From the NCBI GenBank assembly GCA_902593405.1, contig CACJIB010000009.1:1-43293 (forward strand): a stretch of DNA of 43,293 nucleotides. The letters are read 5' to 3'. Below the pieces are notes generated by a model. It was not told where the DNA came from and did not search any database. It saw nothing but the letters and a program-made list of their open reading frames with translations. The stretch is from an uncultured Pelagibacteraceae bacterium (GTDB lineage Bacteria; Pseudomonadota; Alphaproteobacteria; Pelagibacterales; Pelagibacteraceae). Position numbers and translations under genes: made by a program. Shown in pieces: positions 17,621-26,950 of the stretch (its first letter is position 1; each line of letters opens with the position of its first letter).

Positions 17621-19123
17621 TTGTTATTACATACAGTTAAAGTATATCCATCAAAAATTAATCTTCCAAAGAAGAAACAGCTTGCATGGAAAATTGCAGA
17701 AATAGCAAGTGATAATGCTAAATTAAATAAAGATGCTATTGAAATGGTTATCAATAGAATTATTGATAATGCTTCTGTTGCAATTGCTTCATTAAATAGA
17801 AAGCCAGTAGTCTCATCGAGAGAAATGGCTTTAAGACACCCTAGAAAAAATGGTGCAACTTTATTTGGTGTAAACTCAAAATTAAAATTTGATTGTGAAT
17901 GGGCAGCATGGTCAAATGGTACAGCTGTTAGAGAATTAGATTTTCATGATACTTTCTTAGCTGCAGATTATAGTCATCCAGGTGACAACATTCCTCCTCT
18001 GATTAGTGTAGCACAACAAAACAAAAAAAGTGGATTGGATTTATTAAGAGGAATAATTACTGCATATGAGGTTCAGGTAAATTTAGTCAAAGGAATTTGT
18101 TTGCATAAGCATAAGGTGGACCACATTGCTCATTTAGGCCCTAGCGTTGCTGCTGGATTAGGAACAATGTTAAAATTAAATACTGAAACTATATATCAAG
18201 CTGTTCAACAGGCATTACATACGTCAATATCTACAAGACAATCTAGAAAAGGAGAAATTTCAAGTTGGAAAGCTTATGCTCCTGCTCATGCTGGGAAGCT
18301 TGCCATCGAAGCTGTGGATAGAACTATGAGAGGTGAAGGTGCTCCAAGTCCAATATATGAAGGTGAAGATAGTGTAATAGCAAGAGTATTGGATGGAAAA
18401 AAAGCAAACTACAAAGTCCCTTTACCAAAAAAAGGTGAGAGTAAAAAAGCTATATTAGAGACATATACAAAAGAATATTCTGCAGAATATCAATCGCAAG
18501 CATTAATAGATCTAGCTAAAAAGCTAAAAACAAAAATTAATAATTTAAATTATATAAAAAAAATTGATATTTTTACAAGTCATCACACTCATTATGTGAT
18601 TGGAACAGGTGCTAATGATCCACAAAAAATGGATCCCAAGGCTAGTAGAGAAACATTAGATCATTCTATAATGTATATATTTGCTGTAGCTTTAGAAGAC
18701 GGAGATTGGCATCATGTTAAATCTTATACTAAAGCAAGAGCAAATAGAAAAAGTACAATTAAAATTTGGAGATCAATTAAAACATATGAAGATAAAAAAT
18801 GGACAAAGAAATATCATGATCCAAATCCAAAAAATAAAGCTTTTGGAGCTAAAGTAATTGTAACACTTAACAATGGAAAAAAAATAACAGAGAAACTTGA
18901 TAGGGCAGACGCACATCCATATGGAGCAAGACCGTTTAAGAGAGAAAATTATATAAATAAATTTTTAACTTTAACTGAGGGTATTTTGGATAAAAAAGAA
19001 AGCAATCGTTTTTTAAAAACAGTACAAAATTTAAGAAATTTAAAATCAGGTCAACTTCATAAATTGAATATTGAAGTAAGAAGAAATAAATTAAAACGAA
19101 ATAATAAAAAAGGAATTTTTTAA
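17621..19123 (+). CDS. prpD: 2-methylcitrate dehydratase, MmgE/PrpD family
   Basis: PrpD dehydrates 2-methylcitrate to 2-methylaconitate in the methylcitrate cycle, which breaks down propionyl-CoA. At 500 residues it has usual length, with the family segment [22 protein letters not shown] near 102-123 and [13 protein letters not shown] near 216-228. It uses a TTG start supported by an upstream AAGGAG. It is the first of three co-directional genes, prpD-prpB-prpC, that touch or overlap. The MmgE/PrpD family includes other dehydratases, but its two neighbours make the methylcitrate role convincing. Confidence 0.93.
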   Translation: MLLHTVKVYPSKINLPKKKQLAWKIAEIASDNAKLNKDAIEMVINRIIDNASVAIASLNRKPVVSSREMALRHPRKNGATLFGVNSKLKFDCEWAAWSNGTAVRELDFHDTFLAADYSHPGDNIPPLISVAQQNKKSGLDLLRGIITAYEVQVNLVKGICLHKHKVDHIAHLGPSVAAGLGTMLKLNTETIYQAVQQALHTSISTRQSRKGEISSWKAYAPAHAGKLAIEAVDRTMRGEGAPSPIYEGEDSVIARVLDGKKANYKVPLPKKGESKKAILETYTKEYSAEYQSQALIDLAKKLKTKINNLNYIKKIDIFTSHHTHYVIGTGANDPQKMDPKASRETLDHSIMYIFAVALEDGDWHHVKSYTKARANRKSTIKIWRSIKTYEDKKWTKKYHDPNPKNKAFGAKVIVTLNNGKKITEKLDRADAHPYGARPFKRENYINKFLTLTEGILDKKESNRFLKTVQNLRNLKSGQLHKLNIEVRRNKLKRNNKKGIF

Positions 19124-20019
19124 TGCACTTTGTAGAAAAAGAACCAAGTCAAAAAAGATTAGATTTTGATCAAAAATTAAAATCAAATAAAATATTAAGA
19201 GTTCCAGGTGCATACAATCCTTTAACAGCAAAGCTTATAGAAGAAATTGGATATGATGCAGTTTATGTATCCGGTGGAGTGATGGCTAATGATCTTGGTT
19301 TTCCCGATATTGGCTTAACAACTCTACAAGATGTTAGCACAAGATCTTATCTAATTTCGAGAGTAACTAATCTTCCAACAATAGTTGATATCGATACGGG
19401 ATTTAAATCTTGTAAAGAAACAATAGAAACATTTGAAGAATTTGGAATAACAGGTGTCCACTTAGAGGATCAGATTGAAAGAAAAAGGTGTGGGCATCTT
19501 GATAATAAAGAACTTATTTCAACTGATGCTATGGTTAAAAAAATTAAAGAATGTGTTGCTACTAAAAAAGATCAAAATTTTAAAATTATTGCACGTTCAG
19601 ATGCTAAAAGTGTTGAAGGTTTAGATAAAATGATTGAAAGATGCAAAGCCTACATTGATGCTGGTGCTGAAATTATTTTCCCAGAAGCTCTTGAAGATGA
19701 AAAAGATTTTGAAAAAGTTCGTAAAGAATTGTCTGGTTACTTGTTAGCTAATATGACTGAATTTGGTAAATCGAAATTGTTTAATTACAAAGAATTAGAA
19801 AATTTTGGGTATAATATAGTTATTTATCCAGTGACCTCACAAAGATTAGCAATGAAAAATGTCGAAGATGGATTAAGAGACATTTATGCAAATGGACATC
19901 AAAATAACATTATTGATAAGATGCAAACTAGGAAAAGACTTTACGAATTAGTCGATTATGAAAAATATAATTCATTAGATGAAAAAATTTATAATTTTAG
20001 TACGGAAGGACATGAATAA
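19123..20019 (+). CDS. prpB: 2-methylisocitrate lyase
   Basis: PrpB cleaves 2-methylisocitrate to pyruvate and succinate, closing the propionate cycle. It belongs to the isocitrate lyase/PEP mutase family. The catalytic Cys C123 lies in ERKRCGHLDNKELIS, and metal-binding acids are in VDIDTGF (D89, D91). AYNPLTAKLIEEIGYDAVYVSG is the family's N-terminal signature (short segments at 30-51). With 298 residues it matches PrpB and not the longer isocitrate lyase. Its ATG shares the last base of the prpD stop, and prpC starts the same way at its own end. Confidence 0.94.
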   Translation: MHFVEKEPSQKRLDFDQKLKSNKILRVPGAYNPLTAKLIEEIGYDAVYVSGGVMANDLGFPDIGLTTLQDVSTRSYLISRVTNLPTIVDIDTGFKSCKETIETFEEFGITGVHLEDQIERKRCGHLDNKELISTDAMVKKIKECVATKKDQNFKIIARSDAKSVEGLDKMIERCKAYIDAGAEIIFPEALEDEKDFEKVRKELSGYLLANMTEFGKSKLFNYKELENFGYNIVIYPVTSQRLAMKNVEDGLRDIYANGHQNNIIDKMQTRKRLYELVDYEKYNSLDEKIYNFSTEGHE

Positions 20020-21143
20020 TGAGTGATGATATTAAAAAAGGCTTACTAGGTATTGTTGTAGATGAAACAGAAGTTTCAAAAGTAATGCCAGAAATAAATT
20101 CTCTTACTTATAGAGGGTATGCAGCTCAAGATTTATGTGAATATTGCAGATTTGAGGAAGTTGCATATCTTATTCTTAATAAGGATCTCCCGAATACTAT
20201 CCAACTTAGACAATTTGAAAAAGAAGAAAGAAACAACAGAGAACTAACAAAAAATTTATATGAAATAATCAAACACATGCCAAAGAAATCTCATCCAATG
20301 GATGTTGCAAGAACAGCTGTGAGTGTAATGGGATTAGAGGATAAAGAAACTACAGATTCTTCACCAGAATCAAATATGAGAAAAGCTCTAAGAATTTTTG
20401 CAAAAACTCCAACTGCCTTAGCTGCTTTTTATAGAATAAGAAAAGGTAAAAAAATAATTAAACCTAAAAAAACATTAACCTTTGCTGAAAACTTTTTTTA
20501 TATGTGTTTTGGAAAAGTTCCTCAAAAAGAGATAGTCAAAGCTTTTGATGTATCTTTAATTTTATATGCAGAACATAGTTTTAATGTTTCAACTTTTACA
20601 GCAAGAACAATCACCAGTAGCTTATCTGACATACACGGAGCAATTACAGGTGCAATTGCAAGTTTAAAAGGCCCACTTCACGGAGGGGCTAATGAAGAAG
20701 TGATGCATATGATGAATAAAATTAAAAAACCAGAAAATGCATTAAAATGGATAAACAATGCGCTTAAAAATAAGGAAGTGGTGATGGGATTTGGTCATAG
20801 AGTTTATAAATCAGGTGACTCGAGAGTTCCAACTATGCGAAAATACTTTGGTAAAGTTGCTAAACTTAAGAAAGATAAAAAATTTGAAAAAATCTATGAC
20901 ATTGTTGAAAAAGTAATGATCAAAGAGAAAAATATTCACCCTAATGTAGATTATCCAACAGGACCTACTTATCATCTAATGGGATTTGATACTGATTTTT
21001 TCACTCCAATATTTGTAATTTCAAGAATTACAGGTTGGTCCGCTCACATAATGGAGCAACACGCTGCGAATAAACTTATAAGACCTTTGGCTAGCTACAA
21101 AGGTAACAAACATCGAAAAGTGATGCAGTTAAACCAAAGATAA
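20019..21143 (+). CDS. prpC: 2-methylcitrate synthase (citrate synthase family)
   Basis: PrpC condenses propionyl-CoA and oxaloacetate to 2-methylcitrate. The 374-residue protein is a short citrate synthase: catalytic His regions HSFNVSTFTAR, GPLHGGANE and GFGHRVYKSGDSR, plus SAHIMEQ near the C terminus. Length and its place after prpD and prpB favour methylcitrate synthase over the 430-residue housekeeping citrate synthase, though such enzymes often accept acetyl-CoA too. It overlaps the prpB stop by one base and ends 8 bases before the converging nrdB stop. Confidence 0.92.
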   Translation: MSDDIKKGLLGIVVDETEVSKVMPEINSLTYRGYAAQDLCEYCRFEEVAYLILNKDLPNTIQLRQFEKEERNNRELTKNLYEIIKHMPKKSHPMDVARTAVSVMGLEDKETTDSSPESNMRKALRIFAKTPTALAAFYRIRKGKKIIKPKKTLTFAENFFYMCFGKVPQKEIVKAFDVSLILYAEHSFNVSTFTARTITSSLSDIHGAITGAIASLKGPLHGGANEEVMHMMNKIKKPENALKWINNALKNKEVVMGFGHRVYKSGDSRVPTMRKYFGKVAKLKKDKKFEKIYDIVEKVMIKEKNIHPNVDYPTGPTYHLMGFDTDFFTPIFVISRITGWSAHIMEQHAANKLIRPLASYKGNKHRKVMQLNQR

Positions 21144-21151
21144 TTTTAAGA

Positions 21152-22165
21152 TTAACTAAAAGCTTCTGCCCAAGTACCTTGTGTTGATGCTTTAGAATAC
21201 TCTGTTGCACGACCTTCAAAGAAATTCATATGCTCAACCGCGTTAAGCATAGTATCAAGCCAAGTTAAAGGATTTTTTTCAATATCATAAATTCCTTCTA
21301 AACCTAATTGACTTAATCTTCTGTTTGCAATGAAACGAATATATTTTTTAACATCCTCAGCCGTTAATCCTTCCATTGGACCCATTTGAAATGCTAAATC
21401 TATAAAAGCATCTTCATGCTCTACTATAGTTCTGCAAGCTTCATAAATTTCTTTTTTTAGTTGTGGATTCCATGTTTCAGGATTTTCTTTAATAAAATCT
21501 TTAAATAATCTAATCATTGAATTGCAATGCAATGTTTCATCTCTTACAGACCAAGTAACAATCTGACCCATTCCCTTCATTTTATTATGTCTTGGGAAAT
21601 TTAATAGGATTGCAAAACTCGCAAACAATTGTAGACCTTCCGTAAACGCACTAAACACAGCTATTGTTTTTGCAATGTCATGATTAGATTTAACATCAAA
21701 GCCTTGCATGTAATCATACTTATCTTTCATTTCTTTATATTTCATGAAAGCTGAATATTCAGACTCTGGCATTCCAATTGTATCTAATAAATGTGAATAA
21801 GCTGCAATGTGTACTGTTTCCATAGAAGCAAAAGACGACATCATCATTAAAACTTCTGTTGGTTTAAACACATTCATGTAATGTCTGATGTAACAATTAC
21901 TTACTTCGACATCGGCTTGAGTGAAAAATCTAAAAATCTGAGTTAATAAATTTTTTTCAGATGGGCTAAGATTTTTTTGCCAATCTTTTACATCATCACC
22001 TAATGGAACCTCTTCAGGTAACCAGTGAATTCTTTGTTGTGTTAACCAAGCATCGTAGCACCAAGGATATCTAAATGGTTTATAAACTGGGTTGGCTACT
22101 AACAAACCATTGTTATTTTTTTTTGGTTGAACTGCTTCTTTATTTATATTTTCTGCTACTGACAT
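21152..22165 (-). CDS. nrdB: Ribonucleoside-diphosphate reductase, beta subunit (class I)
   Basis: NrdB supplies the radical for reduction of ribonucleotides to deoxyribonucleotides. Counting from the ATG at 22165 (337 residues), ligands D85, E116, H119, E176, E210 and H213 and the radical Tyr Y123 (METVHIAAY) fall at the same spacings as in E. coli NrdB. A GTG three codons earlier is also in frame, but the GAGGAG at 22174-22179 lies 8 bases from the ATG and overlaps or abuts the GTG, so I chose the ATG. It overlaps the end of nrdA by 10 bases. There is no ATP cone at its N terminus. Confidence 0.96.
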   Translation of the reverse strand: MSVAENINKEAVQPKKNNNGLLVANPVYKPFRYPWCYDAWLTQQRIHWLPEEVPLGDDVKDWQKNLSPSEKNLLTQIFRFFTQADVEVSNCYIRHYMNVFKPTEVLMMMSSFASMETVHIAAYSHLLDTIGMPESEYSAFMKYKEMKDKYDYMQGFDVKSNHDIAKTIAVFSAFTEGLQLFASFAILLNFPRHNKMKGMGQIVTWSVRDETLHCNSMIRLFKDFIKENPETWNPQLKKEIYEACRTIVEHEDAFIDLAFQMGPMEGLTAEDVKKYIRFIANRRLSQLGLEGIYDIEKNPLTWLDTMLNAVEHMNFFEGRATEYSKASTQGTWAEAFS

Positions 22166-24093
22166 GATAAACACTCCTCGTACTCTTGTTCTTGACTTTC
22201 GTTTGATTTATTTTTGTAAACATTTGCTAAGATATCAGTTGATTTTGAATCATTAACATTCTCAGCCCTTTGAATTGATTTTGATCTACAGTAATAAAGG
22301 CTCTTTAAGCCTTTTTTCCAAGCATCAAAATGAATTTTGTGTAATTCTTTCTTGTGAACATCTGCTGGTAAAAATAGATTTACTGACTGTGCCTGCGAAA
22401 TAAATGGTGTTCTGTCACCACTTAATTCAATTATCCAATTTTGGTTCAGCTCAAATGCAGTTTTAAATACATCTTTTTCTAAATCAGATAGGAAATCTAG
22501 ATGATTAACAGATCCTTGATTTGTAGTAATACTAGACCATGTCTCTTCATCATTTTTTCCATGAGATTGAAGGATTTCTTCTAAGTATCTATTTCTTACA
22601 TTGAAAGATCCTGAAAGGGTTTTGTGTGTGTAACTGTTTGCAGCAATTGGTTCTACTCCTGGTGATGCTCCTCCACAAATAATTGAGATTGAAGCAGTTG
22701 GAGCAATCGCTGTCTTGTTAGAAAATCTTTCTTTATAACCATACTCAGCTGCATCTGGACATGCGCCTCTCTCCTCAGCTAAATCTTTAGAAGCTTGATT
22801 AACTTTTTCATGAATATTTTTAAATATTTTTTTATTCCATGATTTTGCCATTACAGACTCAAGTGGAATTCTATTTTTTTGTAAAAAAGAATGAAAGCCC
22901 ATTACACCTAATCCAACACTTCTTTCTCTTTCCGCAGAATATTTTGCATCTTTAAATTGATCTGGTGCTTTGTTAATGAAATCAGATAATACATTGTCTA
23001 AAAATCTCATTACATCACTAATCATGTCTGGATCATCTTTCCACTCATCATATTTTTCTAAATTTAACGAAGACAAACAACATACTGCTGTTCTATCTCT
23101 TCCATCTTTATCAATTCCTGTAGGTAAAGTTATTTCGCTACATAAATTAGAAGTTTTAACTGTTAGGTTTGCTAACTTATGATGTTGAGGAATTTGTCTG
23201 TTAACAGTATCAATATAAATTATATACGGTTCACCAGTTTCAATTCTTGCAGTTAATAATCTTATCCATAAATTTCTTGCAGAAATAGTTTGTTGAACAC
23301 TGCCATCTGCTGGACTTTTCAATGCCCACTGCTCATCAGTTTCTACAGCTCTCATAAAGGCATCAGAAACTAAAACACCATGATGTAAATTTAATGCTTT
23401 TCTATTTGGATCACCACCAGTAGGTCTTCTCATTTCAATAAACTCTTCTATTTCAGGATGATCAATTGGAAGATAACATGCTGCAGAACCTCTTCTTAAT
23501 GATCCTTGACTGATAGCCATAGTTAAAGAGTCCATAACTTTTATGAAAGGAATTATTCCAGAAGTTTTTCCAACTCTTCCTATTTTTTCACCAATAGATC
23601 TTAAGTTACCCCAGTAACTTCCAATTCCTCCACCCTTCGCTGCCAACCAAACATTCTCACTCCATAAATCAAGAATGCCTCCTAAGCTATCAGATGCTTC
23701 ATTTAAAAAACATGAAATAGGCAATCCTCTTTTTGTACCACCATTTGATAACACTGGTGTTGCTGGCATGAACCAAAGATTGCTTATGTAATTATATATT
23801 CTTTGAGCGTGCAAATTATCATCTGCATATGTGCTTGCTACTCTTGCAAATAAATCTTGATATGATTCGTTCAAACCTAAATATCTGTCTTTTAAAGTTG
23901 CTTTACCAAAGTCTGTAAGATTTGCATCTTTTGAACGGTCAATTTTAATTATGATACCTTTGTCATTTTGAAATAATTCTGTTTCATTATTTAAAGAGAA
24001 AAGATCAGGCTTATTTATCTTAGAAACTTCCTTAACTTCTGGGCTATATTCAGAGACAGCTTTTTTGAGGGCTTGAGAGAGAATCTTATTCAT
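22156..24093 (-). CDS. nrdA: Ribonucleoside-diphosphate reductase, alpha subunit (class I)
   Basis: NrdA holds the catalytic site. Key residues are visible: active-site C128 (ISCFLNEASDSL), N316-C318-E320 (NLCSEI), a second redox Cys at 338 or 339 (VCCLSS), radical-path Y600-Y601 (SLYYCRS), and the C-terminal shuttle pair C641/C644 (CLSCQ). At 645 residues it is about 100 shorter than E. coli NrdA. C128 aligns with E. coli C225, so the missing part is the N-terminal ATP cone used for overall activity control. nrdB follows with overlap. NrdR-like boxes lie over its promoter. Confidence 0.96.
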   Translation of the reverse strand: MNKILSQALKKAVSEYSPEVKEVSKINKPDLFSLNNETELFQNDKGIIIKIDRSKDANLTDFGKATLKDRYLGLNESYQDLFARVASTYADDNLHAQRIYNYISNLWFMPATPVLSNGGTKRGLPISCFLNEASDSLGGILDLWSENVWLAAKGGGIGSYWGNLRSIGEKIGRVGKTSGIIPFIKVMDSLTMAISQGSLRRGSAACYLPIDHPEIEEFIEMRRPTGGDPNRKALNLHHGVLVSDAFMRAVETDEQWALKSPADGSVQQTISARNLWIRLLTARIETGEPYIIYIDTVNRQIPQHHKLANLTVKTSNLCSEITLPTGIDKDGRDRTAVCCLSSLNLEKYDEWKDDPDMISDVMRFLDNVLSDFINKAPDQFKDAKYSAERERSVGLGVMGFHSFLQKNRIPLESVMAKSWNKKIFKNIHEKVNQASKDLAEERGACPDAAEYGYKERFSNKTAIAPTASISIICGGASPGVEPIAANSYTHKTLSGSFNVRNRYLEEILQSHGKNDEETWSSITTNQGSVNHLDFLSDLEKDVFKTAFELNQNWIIELSGDRTPFISQAQSVNLFLPADVHKKELHKIHFDAWKKGLKSLYYCRSKSIQRAENVNDSKSTDILANVYKNKSNESQEQEYEECLSCQ

Positions 24094-24126
24094 AAATTTT
24101 AATTATATTTTGTTATTAGTACGAAA

Positions 24127-24172
24127 ACAACTATATGTTGTAGGCGTTTATTGTAAATATACTATATAAACT
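24127..24172 (-). promoter_or_regulatory. nrdAB promoter with two NrdR-like boxes
   Basis: Box 1 (24127-24141) is a near-palindrome, ACAAC-TATAT-GTTGT, matching the core of the NrdR consensus CwATATaTwG at nine of ten bases. A weaker box with the same CTATAT core lies exactly 31 bp away (24158-24172), three helical turns, the usual spacing for NrdR pairs. On the - strand TTTACA (24157-24152), a 16-base spacer and TATAGT (24135-24130) form a good promoter, with box 1 over the -10 and box 2 just upstream of the -35. NrdR represses nrd genes by such paired sites. Confidence 0.6.
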
Positions 24173-24274
24173 TTTGTACAATAGAACATTTATAGAACGC
24201 GACAAAATGATAATCAATAAAAAAATAAATTTTTTTGCACGAAATTAACATAATAAACAGTAAGTAAATAACCA

Positions 24275-25729
24275 ATGAGCCAAAATATAAAAATAGATCC
24301 CTATGGTTTTAGAGAATATGACGCTCGATGGTTGTATGAGAAAGATATAAATCAATCTGGAATAGAGAATCTTGGAAAAGGGCTTGGAACACAGATAAAA
24401 ATACATACCAAAAAAGACAATCCAAGAATCATAGTAGGTCATGATTACCGTTCTTATAGTGAAGAAATAAAAACTGCTCTCAAAAAAGGATTAATGTCTA
24501 CGGGATGCAGCATAGAGGATATTGGTCTTTCATTGTCTCCCATGGTTTATTTTGCACAGTTCAATTTAGATGCAGATGCGGTCGCTATGGTTACAGCAAG
24601 TCATAATGAAAATGGTTGGACTGGTGTAAAAATGGGAATCAAAAAAGGACTAACTCATGCACCTGAAGAAATGAAGGAATTAAAAGAAATTACCTTAAAT
24701 GAAAAATTTACAAAAGGTGAAGGTAATGAAAAACAAATAAAAGATTTTGATAAAATCTATAAAGAAGATCTAATTAGTAAAAATAAAATTAAGAAAAAAA
24801 TAAAGGCTGTGGTGGCTTGCGGGAATGGAACAGCAGGTGTTTTTGCTCCAGATATTTTAAGAGGTATTGGATGTGAGGTAATAGAATTAGATTGTAATCT
24901 AGATTGGAATTTTCCTAAATACAATCCAAATCCAGAAGATTTGGAAATGCTTCACGAAATAGCAAAAGTAGTTAAAGAAAACAGTGCTGATATAGGGTTC
25001 GGATTTGATGGTGATGGAGATAGAGTTGGAGTTATTGACGATAAGGGTAATGAAATATTTTCAGATAAAATTGGCCTTCTAATTGCTAGAAATTTATCAA
25101 GCAAACATAAAAATTCAAAGTTTGTAGTTGATGTAAAATCAACAGGTCTATATTCAAAAGATAAGATTTTATTAGAAAATAATTGTGAAACTATTTATTG
25201 GAAAACAGGTCATTCTCATATTAAACGAAAAGTTAACACTGAAAAAGCTTTAGCTGGATTTGAAAAAAGTGGTCATTTTTTCTTCAATCAGCCATTGGGT
25301 TTTGGGTATGATGATGGAATCAATTCAGCAATCCAAGTATGCCACTTATTAGATAATCAGAATAAAAAAATGAGTGAAATTATTAGTGAATTACCTAACA
25401 CATTTCAAACTCCAACAATGGCACCTTTTTGCAAAGATGAAGAGAAATATATTGTTGTTGAAGAACTAGTTAAACAAATTAAAAATTTACAAGAAAACAA
25501 AACTAAAATAGATGGCCAAATTATTAATGATATTTTAACTGTTAATGGAGTTAGGTTTTCATTCGAAGATGGTTCTTGGGGGCTTATAAGAGCATCTTCA
25601 AACAAACCATCTTTAGTTATTGTTACTGAAAGTCCAACATCAGATGGAAGAAAGAAAAAAATCTTTGATTTTATTGACGATTTGTTACAAAAAACAGGTA
25701 AGATCGGTGAATATGATCAGAAGATTTAA
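24275..25729 (+). CDS. Phosphomannomutase/phosphoglucomutase
   Basis: This alpha-D-phosphohexomutase moves phosphate between carbons 1 and 6 of hexoses. The phosphoserine S109 sits in VTASHNENGWTGVKMG, the metal loop DGDGDR at 245-250, the sugar loop in AGFEKSGHFFF, and a phosphate-binding RASSNKPSLVIVTES at the C terminus. With 484 residues it fits the AlgC/ManB type. Which hexose it prefers cannot be read from sequence; a role in surface polysaccharide precursors is likely. It is divergent from nrdA and its stop overlaps the stop of the next converging gene by three bases. Confidence 0.92.
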   Translation: MSQNIKIDPYGFREYDARWLYEKDINQSGIENLGKGLGTQIKIHTKKDNPRIIVGHDYRSYSEEIKTALKKGLMSTGCSIEDIGLSLSPMVYFAQFNLDADAVAMVTASHNENGWTGVKMGIKKGLTHAPEEMKELKEITLNEKFTKGEGNEKQIKDFDKIYKEDLISKNKIKKKIKAVVACGNGTAGVFAPDILRGIGCEVIELDCNLDWNFPKYNPNPEDLEMLHEIAKVVKENSADIGFGFDGDGDRVGVIDDKGNEIFSDKIGLLIARNLSSKHKNSKFVVDVKSTGLYSKDKILLENNCETIYWKTGHSHIKRKVNTEKALAGFEKSGHFFFNQPLGFGYDDGINSAIQVCHLLDNQNKKMSEIISELPNTFQTPTMAPFCKDEEKYIVVEELVKQIKNLQENKTKIDGQIINDILTVNGVRFSFEDGSWGLIRASSNKPSLVIVTESPTSDGRKKKIFDFIDDLLQKTGKIGEYDQKI

Positions 25730-26829
25730 TTTTTTAAATTATCTTCATCAGTTTTATTTTCCAAATTATCGTTATCAGTTTTAGTTTCTAAATTATCACC
25801 ATCCTGCTTGTTTTCTTGCTCAGGAATGTCATCGCTATAAAACTTTCTAACTAATTCCTCCTCTTTTAGTCGTTGTTCTTCATCAAATTTTTTCTCCCAT
25901 TCTTTCATTCGCCTGTTTTCCTCATCTTCTCTCTCTTTTTGAGCAATTTCAGCTAATCTAATTCTCTCGTTTTCTTCATCAATTCTTTTTTGTCTTTCCT
26001 CCTCTATTTTCAATTCTCTTTCTCTTTGACGTCTTTCATTTTCTTTATTTATTCTCTCACGTTCAGCTTCTTTAAGTTCTTTTTCTTTATTTCTTAATTC
26101 CTCTTCCTTCGCTCTTTGCTCAGCCTCTTCTTTTAAAATTTGTCTTTGAATTTCGTGCTGTCTTTCAGTTTCTAGATCTCTTAATCTTTCTTCCATTTCT
26201 TTAAGTTTTTCTTGCTCATATTTCAGCTTCCTAGCTGCCTCTCTTAATCTTTGTTCTTCCTCAAGTCTATTTTTCCTTTCAATTTCTTTTAATCTTATTT
26301 TCTCTTGTCTTTCTTTTTCTTTTTCATCTCTTCTCTTTTGAGCTTCAATTTCTTTATTCTTTAATTGTTCCTCTTTAATTTTAATATTTTCTTCTCTAAT
26401 TCTTTGTCTCTCTAACATTTTTAGCCTTAAATCCTCTTGTTTAAGCTTTCTGGCTTCCTCTCTAAGTTTTCTAGTTTCTTCGTCTTTAATTTTTTTCTGT
26501 TCTATTTTAATTCTTTGAGTTTCTATCTTTTGTCTTTTTTCTTCATTCTTTTTTTTTTGTTTTTCATTTTCAATTATTAATTTTTTTTGAAAAAGAAGTT
26601 TTTTTCTTTCTTCTTTTAATTCATCTTGTTTGGCTTTTTTCGCTAATTTTTTTTCTAAAATTAATTCTCTTTTCTTTTCTTTTTCTAATTGTTTTTGTAA
26701 TGCTAAATCTTTTTTAACTTTTTTTTTTTTAAGATCTTTTAAAATTGAGGAAAACTTATTTTTTGTTTTATCGATTGGATCAAATAAATTTTTTTTAATA
26801 TTTTTATTAATGTCTTTTATTGAAACCAT
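25726..26829 (-). CDS. Highly charged long-helix (coiled-coil or single-alpha-helix) protein, unknown function
   Basis: I recognise no family. From the ATG at 26829 (367 residues; a GTG ten codons earlier is less likely and no clear ribosome site favours either), the N-terminal 100 residues are strongly basic. Residues about 50-330 are almost entirely Lys, Glu, Arg, Gln and Leu in patterns such as KEREEE and EERLRDLE, typical of a coiled coil or a stable single helix. The tail is acidic, ending in three copies of a DxDNLExKT-like unit. No signal peptide or membrane segment is seen, so it should be cytoplasmic. Low complexity makes homology calls to TolA-like or MAP7-like proteins untrustworthy. 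Confidence 0.75.
   Translation of the reverse strand: MVSIKDINKNIKKNLFDPIDKTKNKFSSILKDLKKKKVKKDLALQKQLEKEKKRELILEKKLAKKAKQDELKEERKKLLFQKKLIIENEKQKKKNEEKRQKIETQRIKIEQKKIKDEETRKLREEARKLKQEDLRLKMLERQRIREENIKIKEEQLKNKEIEAQKRRDEKEKERQEKIRLKEIERKNRLEEEQRLREAARKLKYEQEKLKEMEERLRDLETERQHEIQRQILKEEAEQRAKEEELRNKEKELKEAERERINKENERRQRERELKIEEERQKRIDEENERIRLAEIAQKEREDEENRRMKEWEKKFDEEQRLKEEELVRKFYSDDIPEQENKQDGDNLETKTDNDNLENKTDEDNLKN
25736..25805. repeat. 27-bp tandem repeat, about 2.6 copies, in the coiled-coil gene
   Basis: The octamer AAATTATC recurs at 25736, 25763 and 25790, exactly 27 bp apart, and the bases between are also similar (TCAGTTTTA in copies 1 and 2). The unit is 9 codons and encodes the repeated DxDNLExKT tail, so copy number can change without a frameshift. 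Confidence 0.8.
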
Positions 26830-26914
26830 TTTTAAAAGTATCAATTTGAATAATAACACTAAATATTATGTGTGGCTAATTTGAGTTTTTATTTAAGACT
26901 TATACAACTTAAGA

Positions 26915-26943
26915 TTGTCTGATTTTAAATTAGTTAATAAAAG
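26915..26943 (+). promoter_or_regulatory. Possible promoter for a small RNA
   Basis: TTGTCT (26915-26920, four of six) is followed by a 17-base spacer and TAAAAG (26938-26943, four of six). No protein gene starts downstream on this strand, but a hairpin and a strong terminator do. In DNA this AT-rich such matches arise easily, so the call rests mainly on the terminator. Confidence 0.3.
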
Positions 26944-26950
26944 GCATTTT

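Noticed and set aside
22166-22174. GTG start for nrdB at 22174
   Set aside because: It would leave one base between the ribosome site and the start; the ATG at 22165 has an 8-base spacing.
24094-24274. tRNA or riboswitch in the nrdA-phosphohexomutase gap
   Set aside because: No cloverleaf or conserved riboswitch core is visible; the NrdR boxes and promoter explain the structure seen.
26630-26884. Phe-rich hydrophobic open frame on the + strand
   Set aside because: It is the antisense of Lys/Glu-rich codons (AAA, GAA give TTT, TTC) in the coiled-coil gene and has no homology-like features.
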